NCBI GenBank assembly: GCA_961205875.1
Contig: OY540820.1
Location: 3,038,001-3,102,000 of the forward strand
Reading direction: 5' to 3'
DNA length: 64,000 nucleotides
From: Sialis fuliginosa
Taxonomy: Eukaryota > Arthropoda > Insecta > Megaloptera > Sialidae
Positions 12,901 through 25,667 of the stretch are shown piece by piece. A program made the position numbers and the translations under genes. Positions within the stretch are counted from its first letter, which is position 1. Each line of letters begins with the position of its first letter. Under the pieces are notes generated by a model, which did not search any database, was not told the origin of the DNA, and saw only the letters and a program-made list of their open reading frames with translations.

Positions 12901-15900
12901 ACCTGAAATGCCACCAGAATCTCCAGGTGAACCTGGAATACCACCGGAATATCCCGGTGAACCTACAATTCCTCCAAATTTATCTGAAGAGTCAGGAGAG
13001 TCAACAGACCTTCCCATGCCTACTTGGGAACCTGAAATGCCACCAGAGTCTCCAGGTGACCCTGGAATACCACCGGAATATCACGGTGAACCTACAATTC
13101 CTCCAAATTTATCTGAAGAGTCAGGAGAGTCAACAGACCTTCCCATGCCTACTTGGGAACCTGAAATGCCACCAGAGTCTCCAGGTGACCCTGGAATACC
13201 ACCGGAATATCCCGGTGAACCTACAATTCCTCCAAATTTATCTGAAGAGTCAGGAGAGTCAACAGACCTTCCCATGCCTACTTGGGAACCAGAAATGCCA
13301 CCGGAGTCTCCAGGTGAACCTGAAGTGCCACCGGAGTCTCCTGGTGAACCTGATACATCACCGGAATATCCCGGTGAACCTACAATTCCTCCAAATTTAT
13401 CTGAAGAGTCAGAAGAGACAACAGACCTTCCCATGCCTACTTGGAAACCAGAAATGCCACCGGAGTCTCCAGGTGACCCTGAAATGCCACCGGAGTCTCC
13501 AGGTGAACCTGAAATACCACCAGAGTCTCCAGGTGAACCTGAAATGCCACCGGAGTCTCCAGGTGAATCTGAAATACCACCGGAGTCTCCAGGTGAACCT
13601 GAAATGCCACCGGAATCTCCAGGTGAACCTGAAATACCACCGGAGTCTCCAGGTGAACCTGAAATACCACCGGAGTTTCCAGGTGAACCTAAATTACCAC
13701 CGGAGTCTCCAGGTGACCCTGATACATCACCGGAGTATCCTGGTGAACCTACAATTCCTCCAAATTTATCTGAAGAGTCAGAAGAGACAACAGACCTTCC
13801 CATGCCTACTTGGGAACCAGAAATGCCACCGGAGTCTCCAGGTGACCCTGAAATGCCACCGGAGTCTCCAGGTGAACCTGAAATACCACCGGAGTCTCCA
13901 GGTGACCCTGAAATGCCACCGGAGTCTCCAGGTGAACCTGAAATACCACCGGAGTCTCCAGGTGAACCTGAAATACCACCGGAGTCTCCAGGTGAACCTG
14001 AAATACCACCGGAGACTCCAGGTGAACCTGAAATACCACCGAAGTCTCCAGGTGAACCTAAAATACCACCGGAGTCTCCAGGTGACCCTGAAATGCCACC
14101 GGAGTCTCCAGGTGAACCTGAAATACCACCGGAGTCTCCAGGTGACCCTGAAATGCCACCGGAGTCTCCAGGTGAACCTGAAATACCACCGGACTCTCCA
14201 GGTGAACCTGAATTACCACCGGAGTCTCCAGGTGAACCTGAAATACCACCAGAGTCTCCAGGTGAACCTGAAATACCACCGGAGTCTCCAGGTGACCCTG
14301 AAATGCCACCGGAGTCTCCAGGTGAACCTGAAATACCACCGGAGTCTCCAGGTGAACCTGAAATGCCACCGGAGTCTCCAGGTGACCCTGAAATGCCACC
14401 GGAGTCTCCAGGTGAACCTGAAATACCACCGGAGTCACCAGGTGACCCTGAAATGCCACCGGAGTCTCCAGGTGAACCTGAAATACCACCGGAGTCTCCA
14501 GGTGAACCTGAATTAGCACCGGAGTCTCCAGGTGACCCTGAAATACCACCGGAGTCTCCAGGTGAACCTGAAATACCACCGGAGTCTCCAGGTGAACCTG
14601 AAATACCACCGGAGTCTCCAGGTGAACCTGAAATACCACCGGAGTCTCCAGGTGAACCTGAAATACCACCGGAGTCTCCAGGTGAACCTGAAATGCCACC
14701 GGAGTCTCCAGGTGAACCTGAAATGCCACCGGAGTCTCCAGGTGACCCTGAAATGCCACCGGAGTCTCCAGGTGACCCTGAAATGCCACCGGAGTCTCCA
14801 GGTGAACCTGAAATACCACCGGAGTCTCCAGGTGAACCTGAATTAGCACCGGAGTCTCCAGGTGAACCTGAATTAGCACCGGAGTCTCCAGGTGAACCTG
14901 AAATACCACCGGAGTCTCCAGGTGAACCTGAAATACCACCGGAGTCTCCAGGTGAACCTGAAATACCACCGGAGTCTCCAGGTGAACCTGAAATACCACC
15001 GGAGTCTCCAGGTGAACCTGAAATGCCACCGGAGTCTCCAGGTGAACCTGAAATACCACCGGAGTCTCCAGGTAAACCAGAAATGCCACCGGAGTCTCCA
15101 GGTGAACCTGATTCATCACCGGAATATCCCGGTGAACCTACAATTCCTCCAAATTTATCTGAAGAGTCAGGAGAGTCAACAGACCTACCTACATCTTCTT
15201 GGGATCCTGATATGACGCCAGGACCTCCTACCGAACCGACTTTGCCTCTAAATTCTTCTGAAGAGACGGATGAGACAGAAGAGTCTACTGGCAGGCCTCA
15301 ACCTCCTTGGGATCCTACACCATACCCGACTTATGAACCCACTGAGCCTCCAAATTTATCTGAAGAGTTGGAAGAGTCGATAGATTCAGAAGAAAGGCCG
15401 TCGTCAACACGGTCTCCACTTTCTTCTGAAGAATTAGGATTAACAACTTCGTATGAAGACTCTTATGAAATATTTGACTCAGTAGAGTTCTTTGATTCGA
15501 AAAAACAAAATCGTTTCACACCAAAATATAAAGATAAATCAATGCCACAATCTGTCTATGTACCTGACAGTTGGCCTCGTAAGAAGAAACATGCATTTTC
15601 AGCATTTAAAGCAAATAAAGTTGATAATGGACCAACTTTACATTCTGCCAATGGACCTAAAAGTTGGCCTCGTAAGAAGAAAGAAACCTTTTCAGCATCT
15701 AAAGTTAATAAAGTTGCAAAAGATCCAACTTTACAATTTGTCCATGGACCTGGAAGTTGGTCTCGTGGGAAAAAACATGTATTATCAGTATCTTCAGTAA
15801 ATGAATCTAAAGATAAATTCCATTCACCTTCTGTCCAACCACCACCTCTACCCCGCATGGACAATCCTTATCGAATAGGCAATTCATTATCACAGATTAT

Positions 15901-18900
15901 TTATGGACCTGGCAGTTCGCCGCGAAGAAAGAAAAATTTCCATGATTCAATGTCGCAGCGTTTCAAAAGACCACGCTTTAAATTGTGGCAAATTTATCAA
16001 AATTCAAATAAAAAGGATAAAAGTGAATGGACACCCGATAAAAAAACAGTTGCTCAAAGAATGATGAATGAGACACTTATATTGAACAAGGTATTTAGTT
16101 ATTATACATAGATTTATTTTTATATTGATACCCCATTGCAAAAAGACTCACTCACTTTTGTCTTCAACATCCATAGAATATATATGTTACGGCTAAAACC
16201 CAAGTGCGGCTAGAAAAACATGAATTCTCAAAGTCGGGATCACAGGATTTACTTTTGTATATATTTTTAATTATAACTGAAGATTTTTGTAGTATTGTTG
16301 ATTTATTTGCAACAAGCTTACTTTCTTCAAAAATGATGAAAGCTAATAGTTTTATTTATTTATTTTTAATTGAAACTAAATTCGGTCCAATAAGGTTTAC
16401 CACAGCTTACATGTCATTGTATGCGTGAATAGTTTGACATTATCAAATTGGAATTTTGAAACTTGGGTTACTGGTACTTAAAAATATAACAATACAGCTT
16501 TTTATTACATTGAACTAACTACTATGTCATGTGTAAAATTTACCAATTTAGGCCTAAAATTTTGTTAATAGCATAAATATTATCTGTATGCAGAGCGATT
16601 TTTAAATTCGAGCTTTATCATCCCACATTTATAATTTTCCAGGTGATTTACAACTATAATGACTATTCTTGGTATTAATTTAAAAAAATATGAAACCGTA
16701 CTTGTTGTGAAATTAAAAATCAAAATTTTGACTTTTGTATATCACTGGGATTGGTGTGAAATATACTATAAAATGACACCCCACCCAATTCTCTAGGTAA
16801 ATAAGATCAGCTTTTAGAGCATTTAAAAAATTTTCCATCACGGTTTTTTGGCCAATTTTTAAAAACTTTACCTAGCTGTAATTTCAAAACGAGTAGACAT
16901 ATCTCAATAAAATTTGATATTTTTCCAAGTCTATATGAGTAGTACAATTGTGCCAAATTTCATTAAAATCTGAGATAGTAAGGTTTATACCCTGTGTTGA
17001 TTTAACATGGAACATGTAATATTTTTCAAAATCTGACTATATATTTTGATGTATTTTCGGGCATAACTCCAGCAAATATCCAACTATTCGATGAAAGAAT
17101 ATATTTCCGAGGAGGTTTTTTCATCAGAAATAAAAAATAAAACCGACTTCAAAAAAACACTGAATAGTATATAATAATTAAATTTAACAGTTTTTGAAGT
17201 CGATGCTAAGCCAATGAAAAAAACTTTTTAATAAAGAAAAAAAGAAAACTGACTTCGAAAACTGTTAATTTAATTATTATACAATATTTTTCAATGTTTT
17301 TAGGTTTTTTAAGTCGGTTTTATTTTATTTTTTTTAAGTTTTCTATAATCATACCTGTTCAAAGTTAACATTTACTTACTTCAGTACTTTTTTAGTTAAT
17401 TGTAGTTAAGTTCTTAAAAACACTAGCAACATTCTTAATTATTAATTATAATTTTTAAAACTAATTTAGGTTTCTTATTTTCTAGGATATCACAAGAATA
17501 TTGAAAGAAAAGGTAATGTTGTTAATTTTATAGACACCCGCTTGATAATACGGATTAATAATTGATAAAACAAGTTTTTAGTTTCACATTTACACGCTAG
17601 ATGTTTACGTCAATAAAAGTATAACCTATAATGTGCACAAATGTCACACAACCATTTTTTATTGGAATACAAAGTAACCTACGTCCTTCCTCAAGATACA
17701 AGCTATCTACATGCAAAATTTCACCATGATCGGTTCAGCAGTATATGATGTTTTTGGGAGGGGAAGGATTTCTGGAAATATGTTTAAATATGATTTTTTT
17801 TGCTTAAAATAACTTCCTTGATAAATAGTTAAAGTTTAAACACTAGTATTGATTCATCTTGTAATAAAGTACTGGCACCAGTTTGGGTCGCTTTAAGAGC
17901 AAGGTATACTGTTATTTTGTAATTCTAAAGGTGCGGTTACATCAAGCGCGCCGAACTGCGCCGAACACGCAAAATGTTTATGCTTGTCTGATTTGAACGG
18001 TAAACCGCGCACGAACGCGCACAAACGCGCATGTTCGTGCGCGTACATTTACGATCCGCTCGGAGTCGGTACATCAAAGAAAAATGCACGTTCGTGCGCG
18101 TTCAGTTTAAACGGGTTGAAGAACTTTTAACTGAAATTTTGAATTGCAGTATTGTAGTTGACAAAATGAGTGACTGGTGTCATTCTAAAGTATAATAAGA
18201 AATCGATGTCTACAGATCAAGGTATTAATGTATTTGAGAATGTTTAATTAATTAACAGTTGTATCGCAATTCATGACGAACTAATCATGGAACCTACAAA
18301 AACACTAATGTAGATTGATAAATCCCCTCTACCCGTAGTTTTGCACGAACACAATTTTTTTGTTTTGCGCCGCGCCGAACTGCTCGGCGCGGCGCGCTTG
18401 ATGTAACCGCACCTTAATGAACTCATGTTACTAATAAAACAAGTACCTCTTTTTTAAATCAATTTAATTACCAAAGACCAGTGGTCCATTGTTAAAACGG
18501 TTATTACCTACTTATTTATTTTTATGGAACATTTTGACTTATTTTACAAAATATGCTTCCCTTATTAAACATATCACGCCTCGCCACTGCCAAAGACTTT
18601 AGTAATGGATAAAATAAAACCAGTAATGAACACTCACTGATAGACACTTGCTAATGATTACAAAAGTTATAAGATAAAGTAAAATTATAAACAATGTAAA
18701 GCAGTGTAAATAATATTTATTATTATTAAATATGTATAATTAATTTAAATGTCCACCATTTTGCCACTCATTGGCCAATTGTCACCAAATTAAGGTGTTT
18801 TACAGTATTTAACAAGTGTTCAACACTGGGGTTGATCCAAAACTGGTACCAGTACCTTATAAAACTTATAACTTATAACTTATATCGGCATTACTTTTGC

Positions 18901-21900
18901 AGGGAGTAACCGCATCAGTGAATATGGTAATGCTCGGGAAACAATTATTAACTAATGTAGAGAAGGTACGTTTATTAATTTATTATTTATATAACAATTA
19001 AATAAAATCAATTAATTAAAATAGACCAAAAATCGCATAAAAAAGGTTTCTGAAAATTCACGAAATTAAGAATGTCTAAAAAAAACATAAAGAACATTTA
19101 TTCGAAAATCTGAAAGAATTAATTTTAATTTTATTGAAAAGTAACAATATTTAGATAAATTTTTTTTACAGATATATTTTTCTCCAAAACCAACATTCGA
19201 TATTGTAAATGAAGTCAGTTCTATTTACATCAAACTGAATAAGGTATATACCTACATAATTAATTATTGAAAAAAATTAAAATATTTTGGTTGAGTGAGT
19301 ATGCTATATACACAATTACATGATAATTATTTTATCAAGCGTTGTTTGAAAAATTAACTATAATATACATATATATTATATTTTCTAATCGTATTAAACA
19401 GACAATTATTATTTTTTTATTTTCAACAGGCACTTTGGGAAATGAAAGAAAACGGCTATACTAAGAATTGGGGAGCGGTAAATAAACGTTAATAACAAAA
19501 TATAATATTTAGAAATTAGAGTCATCAAAAAAATTCTAGAAAAAATAGACAATATTCAAAATACGGATCAAAAAATTGTTAATGTTTGGGAATTTTTTTC
19601 ACAGTCTATAACTAATTATTTTAGGATTGGGTAAAAGATATTTTATTAAGGCCCTCCGCACACGGTGTGACTGTTTTGCAACGAGAATCACAAACCAGTT
19701 GCGGAAGCGACTATTTTACAATTGGTTTGCAATCGATTTAAGTCCTCGATCCGCACACGAGCGCGACTGAATCTTAATCAATCGACAGTTTTATGAGAAT
19801 TTCTGTGTAGAAAAACGCGATTTTTTTTTAATTTTCAAGTTTTTTTGACTTGTAGCAACATGCCAAGCATTCTTGAATACCCAGAACTATAGTGTATGTA
19901 TAGAACTTCATGTTTTTCCACCTCCTCGACGAATTTAATTATTATTAACTGATCATTTATTCTGAATGAACTAACTAAGTAGGTAATTATTAATAGGAAT
20001 AATCATAATTAACTAATAGTTTTAATTATAAATAAATAATAATATTATTATAATAATAAAGCTAAAATATCATGCAACCACGCAACTGAAACCGAAATTC
20101 GACCTGCAAGCACAGTTACACGAAACCAGTTGGAAACTGATTGCAAATCAGTTTTGTTTCGGTCGCAACTTTTTTTTGTATAATACTTATTTAGACCGCT
20201 ATTTAGTAAAAATCAGAAAATCTGATGAATTTTGCAATTGAACCATGGTTAACTCCTGTCGCGGACAACCAAAATCGGAACAAAATTAGGGTATTATTCT
20301 ACACCACTTTTGTAATATATCCTGTAAATATTAAAACTGTACGCAAAAATCTGTTTTAGCCTCCACAGCCTGGACTAATGGTAGATATTTACAGAATTTT
20401 GAATATTGTATTATTTTTTTCTAGAAATAAAAATAATTATTATGTAATGGTATGTGTCTTAGATCGTATGCCACGGTGTGATGAATCTATTCCTATTAGG
20501 TTTACAACTGACCCGATTGTGTTAGTTTCGATTTTTACTATCGACGACACATACCAATTACGTATAATAAAGTTCCACGGTATTCTATGGTAGATATTTA
20601 TTTATATTTTTTTTCTAGAAATAAAAAATGAATTATTATGTGTATTACCATATTTTTATGATTGCAGCTAAATCTTTTAATCAATCGAGGTGTTGCAACG
20701 TTTAACATAGTTAAGAGAGAACTTAGAAAGGTAATTTGTAAAACCAATAAAGTATTAAATTTAACTTGGCAATATTTTTAATTAAGGCCTACATCATTTT
20801 GTTGTATCTACTTGAATTAGGAGGTTTTTGGTATACTGAAACTGAATCCGTTGCCCAAATTGCTCCATTACACCAGGTTTTTGACATAACGTAACTTAAA
20901 TGTCTCAAAAACGACGATTTTGGTAATTTTTAAGAATTTATTACCAAGTTGGTATTTTTTTTCTAAAGTTTTCGTTCACGGAAAAGAATAGTACTATCTT
21001 TTCTCTTTAAAATGGATTTTTCACTTTTTACTATGTGATTTTTTTCGCCGAGACATACTAGTTTGAATATATGATATTTTATTGATTAAATATCTCCAAA
21101 CTAGTATATCTCGGTGAAAAAAAATCGTACAGTAAAAAGAATTTATTACCAAATAGGTAATTTTTTCTTAAACATTGCCAAAATCGGCATTTTTGAAACT
21201 TGTAGGTTAGATTATCTCAAAAACCTGACGTGATAGAGTAATTTGGGCAACGGATTCGTTTTCAGCACGATAAAAACTTCAGAAATCACCGATTCAAGCA
21301 GACAATAAAATTATGTCGGTCTATATAATTAATAAAATTTTAATCTAGATTTTAGAAGACCGACAGCCATATATTAGAAAGGAGAAAATAGAAAAAATGA
21401 AAAAAATCGTTATTGCTGTATGTATATTAAAAAAGAAATATTTAATCGATATTAATTGTCACGAGATGATAACGAGAACAAGACTGTCACTTGTAAAAGG
21501 CGAGAATTTACCGAACTTTCGTCTCGTTTCGGTTAAAAAAGCGTTCATTTTAACTTGGACACAATCAGGGTTTTTTTTTGTAGTTAAATGTAATTTTATT
21601 TTTAGGGTTCCGAAGAAACTATGTCGACCATCCTTTTCACTCAAAGCTAAATGCTCGTAAACTATAAAGCTAGAAACTTGAAATTTTCACTGAACATGTA
21701 AAATGATGCCCTCTAGTAAAATTGAAAAAAAAATTTCAAGGGGGCACTAACGAGCTAAAGCAGTATAAAATTTTTTTTTGTTATAAGGCATATGGCACGT
21801 TAAAATGTATAACCAAACAAGCGGAATTTGACCCTTTTTCAAATTTTATGAATAAAAAATGCCTGCAAATCCAAGACGTGTGGGGTATCAAAATGTAGAT

Positions 21901-24900
21901 CCCAATCAGTAGAATTTGTTATTAATTTTTTTTTTTTTTAAACACAAAAATATCGCCACTAGGGGGCTAAAAACAGTATTTTATTTTGTCCCCTCCCCCT
22001 CTAACTTTGTAACTACTGGCTTTGGTGGGACTACCAACGACAAATACTAAAGTCAACAATATAATTTTAAATTTTGGAATTATAGGGAGGGGTGTCAGAA
22101 TTTGTTATTTTTATTTTCATATCTAGGCATGTGGGGTATCGAAATGTACATCTCAATTAGTAGAATATGACCATATTTTGTATTTTTTTCTAACTCAAAA
22201 ATGGCGCCTGTAGGTAGCTAAAAGTACTGTTTTATATTGTCCCCACCCCCTCTAACTTTGTAACTACTGACTCAAAAAAACTGAAAAAATTTAATAATGA
22301 GGCTTTGGTGGGACTACCAACGACAAATACTAAAGTACACAAAATAGAGAGGGGTGTCATAGAATTTTGTATGTATGTGACTCCAAATAGTCCACGTAGT
22401 TCGTACTTCGGAACCCTTATGGCATACATCGAGTATGTCTTGACCGAATTTTTTTAAATAAATGGGAACAGCAACAACTTTTGTCTTAGATTTTAATATA
22501 AAAATATGTAATAAGTGATTTTGACTTTCAAAAACTTTTTACTCGAAAACTATGAAAAAAATGGAAAAAATGTTTTATTATTAAATATTATATTGTTTCA
22601 TAGTTTTTATGTAATTTATACCAAAAGTTTATAAAAAATTCTAAAAGGATTAAAACAAATTTTTTTTTTGTTTTTATTTTTTTTTTCAATTTTTTTTCAT
22701 AATAATGTTGTGACCAAGTAAAAATGAGATACCCTGTTTAAATAATTACTTAAGTATAAATTAATTAGTAAGTGTACAAGTACTTAAGTGCACATTCTTA
22801 TTTTGATTTTTGATATTTTTAATGACTTAATCAATTGCAGTACCTCAGAGCTGTATTAGTAAAATTGGAAAAAATATTCAAATCTCGCAGACATGAATTC
22901 CAAACGGTAATTATTATAATTAATACAGTAGGGTTTCTTTTTACATGGGTTTGAAGTGATTTTCATGTAAATTCGGGGATTCTCCGTGAGTGGGGTATCA
23001 AATTCAAGGAATTTAAATATATAAACTTTTTTGTTATTATTAAAATGTTCGTTTAAGAAGATTTCACAAACGGTGATAAGTTGTATTTTTTAGATAGTGA
23101 CGATAATAGACATGATGCCAGTAACAAAGTATCACTGAAATTATGATTTTAAATAATGAAATAAGTTAAAAAGATTCTAAAAAATATATTTATTTTTATA
23201 TTAAAAGCGAGATTAATATGATTTTTGTTAAAATAAAAACGCAAAATACAGCAATCCGCCATGTTTGATAAAACACCAGTCAGAGTGGATGACGTCACGT
23301 CATTTTTGTTTCATTAATGTCTGCACTGTTTATAAATTATAAATGGCCGATTGTGGGTGTAAAAATCAACTTTTATTTCTGAAAATTTTATCATGTATTT
23401 ATAACATAAAAATACATATTTTCTCTTATTTTCGTAAAAATCCCTTCATTTTTACGTTAATTATTGCATTATTAGTGATAAAAAAGTTTTTCGACAATTT
23501 TATTATTTTTGAGGTTATGATGCGTTTGAAAACTAACGCTACCTATGCCGTTCTATAGTCTATTAACTTATAAGTATTTAATTTTTTTTTTCCTACGACC
23601 TATAGAACCGGAGATATTTCAAAAACAGTGTAGCAATACACTTGAAATGTATCAAAAATGCACAATTATGCAATTTTCTCGGGACGCACATGGCCGATTT
23701 TTCCAAATTTTTTATTTTCAACTCATCTTTGAACATACATATAAAGATAAAATCCAAAAAAATCCAACTTGCCGAATGCATGACTTCAAAATGTTAATTT
23801 CCCTCTACTACCTATATCAACTGCGTAAAAATAGATCCTACTGTATTATGTAGCAAATATGTACATATGTATGTTTGTGATTATAATCAAATAATTAATA
23901 TGTATTTATATATTTAATTAATAAATTTAAAGGAGGAAGAACGGGAACAGGACGATAAATTACTGATAGAACTTAGAAACTATGCGGAATATATTTCAAA
24001 CGTAAGTACATCTAAGGTACTGGCACCAGTCTTGAACAATACCTCACTTGTTTAATCAAATGTACTCAATTATAAATATTTGTTGATATTTTATTATTGC
24101 CATGACTGAATCATAATCTGTAGCAGGGGTAGGCAACCTTTTGTATAACACGAGCCAGAATAATATTTACGTTTTGTCCGCGGGCCGTAATAGTTAATGG
24201 ACACATTTTTGTTACTCGTATTTTTTTTCTGAAAAAATATATATACAGGATGATTCTGCACATATTTTTTTTCTGAAAAAATATATATACAGGATGATTC
24301 TGCACTGTCGTGCCAAACTTGAACTGTTGGCGTCCTTTTCCAACACTGGGAAACGTACTTTTTTTTCTTCTTTCTGTGCGTAATAGTTTCTATACTTGCG
24401 TTCATTGGGACTCTGATTTAGATGTAAAATTAGATGAAAGTGTTGAATAAACCAGAACTGAACCGAAAACCGGAAAAACCGTTATTTTTTGCCAGAACGA
24501 AAACCGGAACAGAACCGAAATAAAAATATCGGTTTTTACGGTTCAGTACATGCGCGTTAATATAATCTTATTTCGCACTTCAATTGTCGTTCGGACTATC
24601 ATTCAAGTACCATGAAATGTTCTAAATTATGGTAGAAAAATTTTTTTAATACAAATAATTTTTTTAAATTAATTACTCGGAGCTGAACCGAAAACCGAAA
24701 AAAACGGAAAAACCGTTATTTTTTGCGGAACAAAAACCGGAACCGAACCGAAATATATTTTTTTACTCGAACCGGAACGAAAACCGAAACGAAAATAATA
24801 TTGAATAATTTTTCATAACTGAATGTGTTTTCTTCATTTTTCCGCTCTTATAACAGTTCTTATTAGGTTTTAGGCCGTATCCCACTGTTGGACCCAAAAA

Positions 24901-25633
24901 AAAATGCCAATTTCAAGCTCCTCAGAAAATCGATGATAACTTTTTTGTTTCGCAAGATATGGCATATCTTTGTCCGGCAAAAGTTAGATATTGATATGCT
25001 CTTTCCAACGGCGTATCAAGCATTAAATTATCTTATAAAATTTATGGCCATAAAACAAAACCCTTCCCACTGTTGGAGCAATTCCCCTACTAATTATTAC
25101 ATTATCATAGCTTCTGCAACACATTGTTTACAATTTTACGATTCTTTATTTTATAACTTTAGTAATCATTAACAAGGTGCCCATTACTGGTTTTGGTCTG
25201 GACTAAATTCTTTATAATATTATGTCGTTTACGTAGTACTTTTTTAATGAAATTTATTCTATGTTTTCAGTTTAATTTAAACACTAATACCAAGCAGGAT
25301 ATTACAATGGAAATTCAATATTTACTTGATGATATGGAAATAGTAAGTACATTACTCTCTAAAACTGAATTAGTAGTTATTTCACTAATTCAGTTAGTCA
25401 CTTTAAATTTCACTAAAAGAATAGTGAATGCGATGGAATTACGGCATTTATTCTTACTTAGATTTGTCAACATATATGTACGAATCAACTGCTTTAATAC
25501 TTCAAAATTATCAAAAAAAATATTATTATAAGGGTGGCCCCTCGATCACCTGCTGCCCCAGTGCCCCCGAGCCTCGAGTTACGACCCTGCCAATGTACTG
25601 ACATGTTTCACACTGTATGGCAGTATCACGATA

Positions 25634-25667
<34 letters not shown>

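Noticed and set aside
11089-13017. Long minus-strand frame encoding SGGISGSPGD repeats, collagen- or silk-like
   Set aside because: It is the antisense of the 30-bp coding array. Stop-free frames follow automatically from the unit. There is no splice or start context.
11037-14516. Plus-strand frames encoding QVNLKYHRSL repeats
   Set aside because: Same array in the +2 frame. Flanking non-repeat sequence is coding only in the PGEPEIPPES frame, which joins the neighbouring exons in phase 0.
16643-16672. Possible gene A exon after TTTTCCAG (VIYNYNDYSW)
   Set aside because: The only donor leaves 29 nt, breaking the phase-0 rule obeyed by all other exons.
21397-21660. 87-codon plus frame starting MKKIVIAVCILKK, resembling a signal peptide
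   Set aside because: Its first codons belong to gene A exon 15, whose donor GTATGT falls inside. The rest is intron with TE-like repeats and no downstream support.
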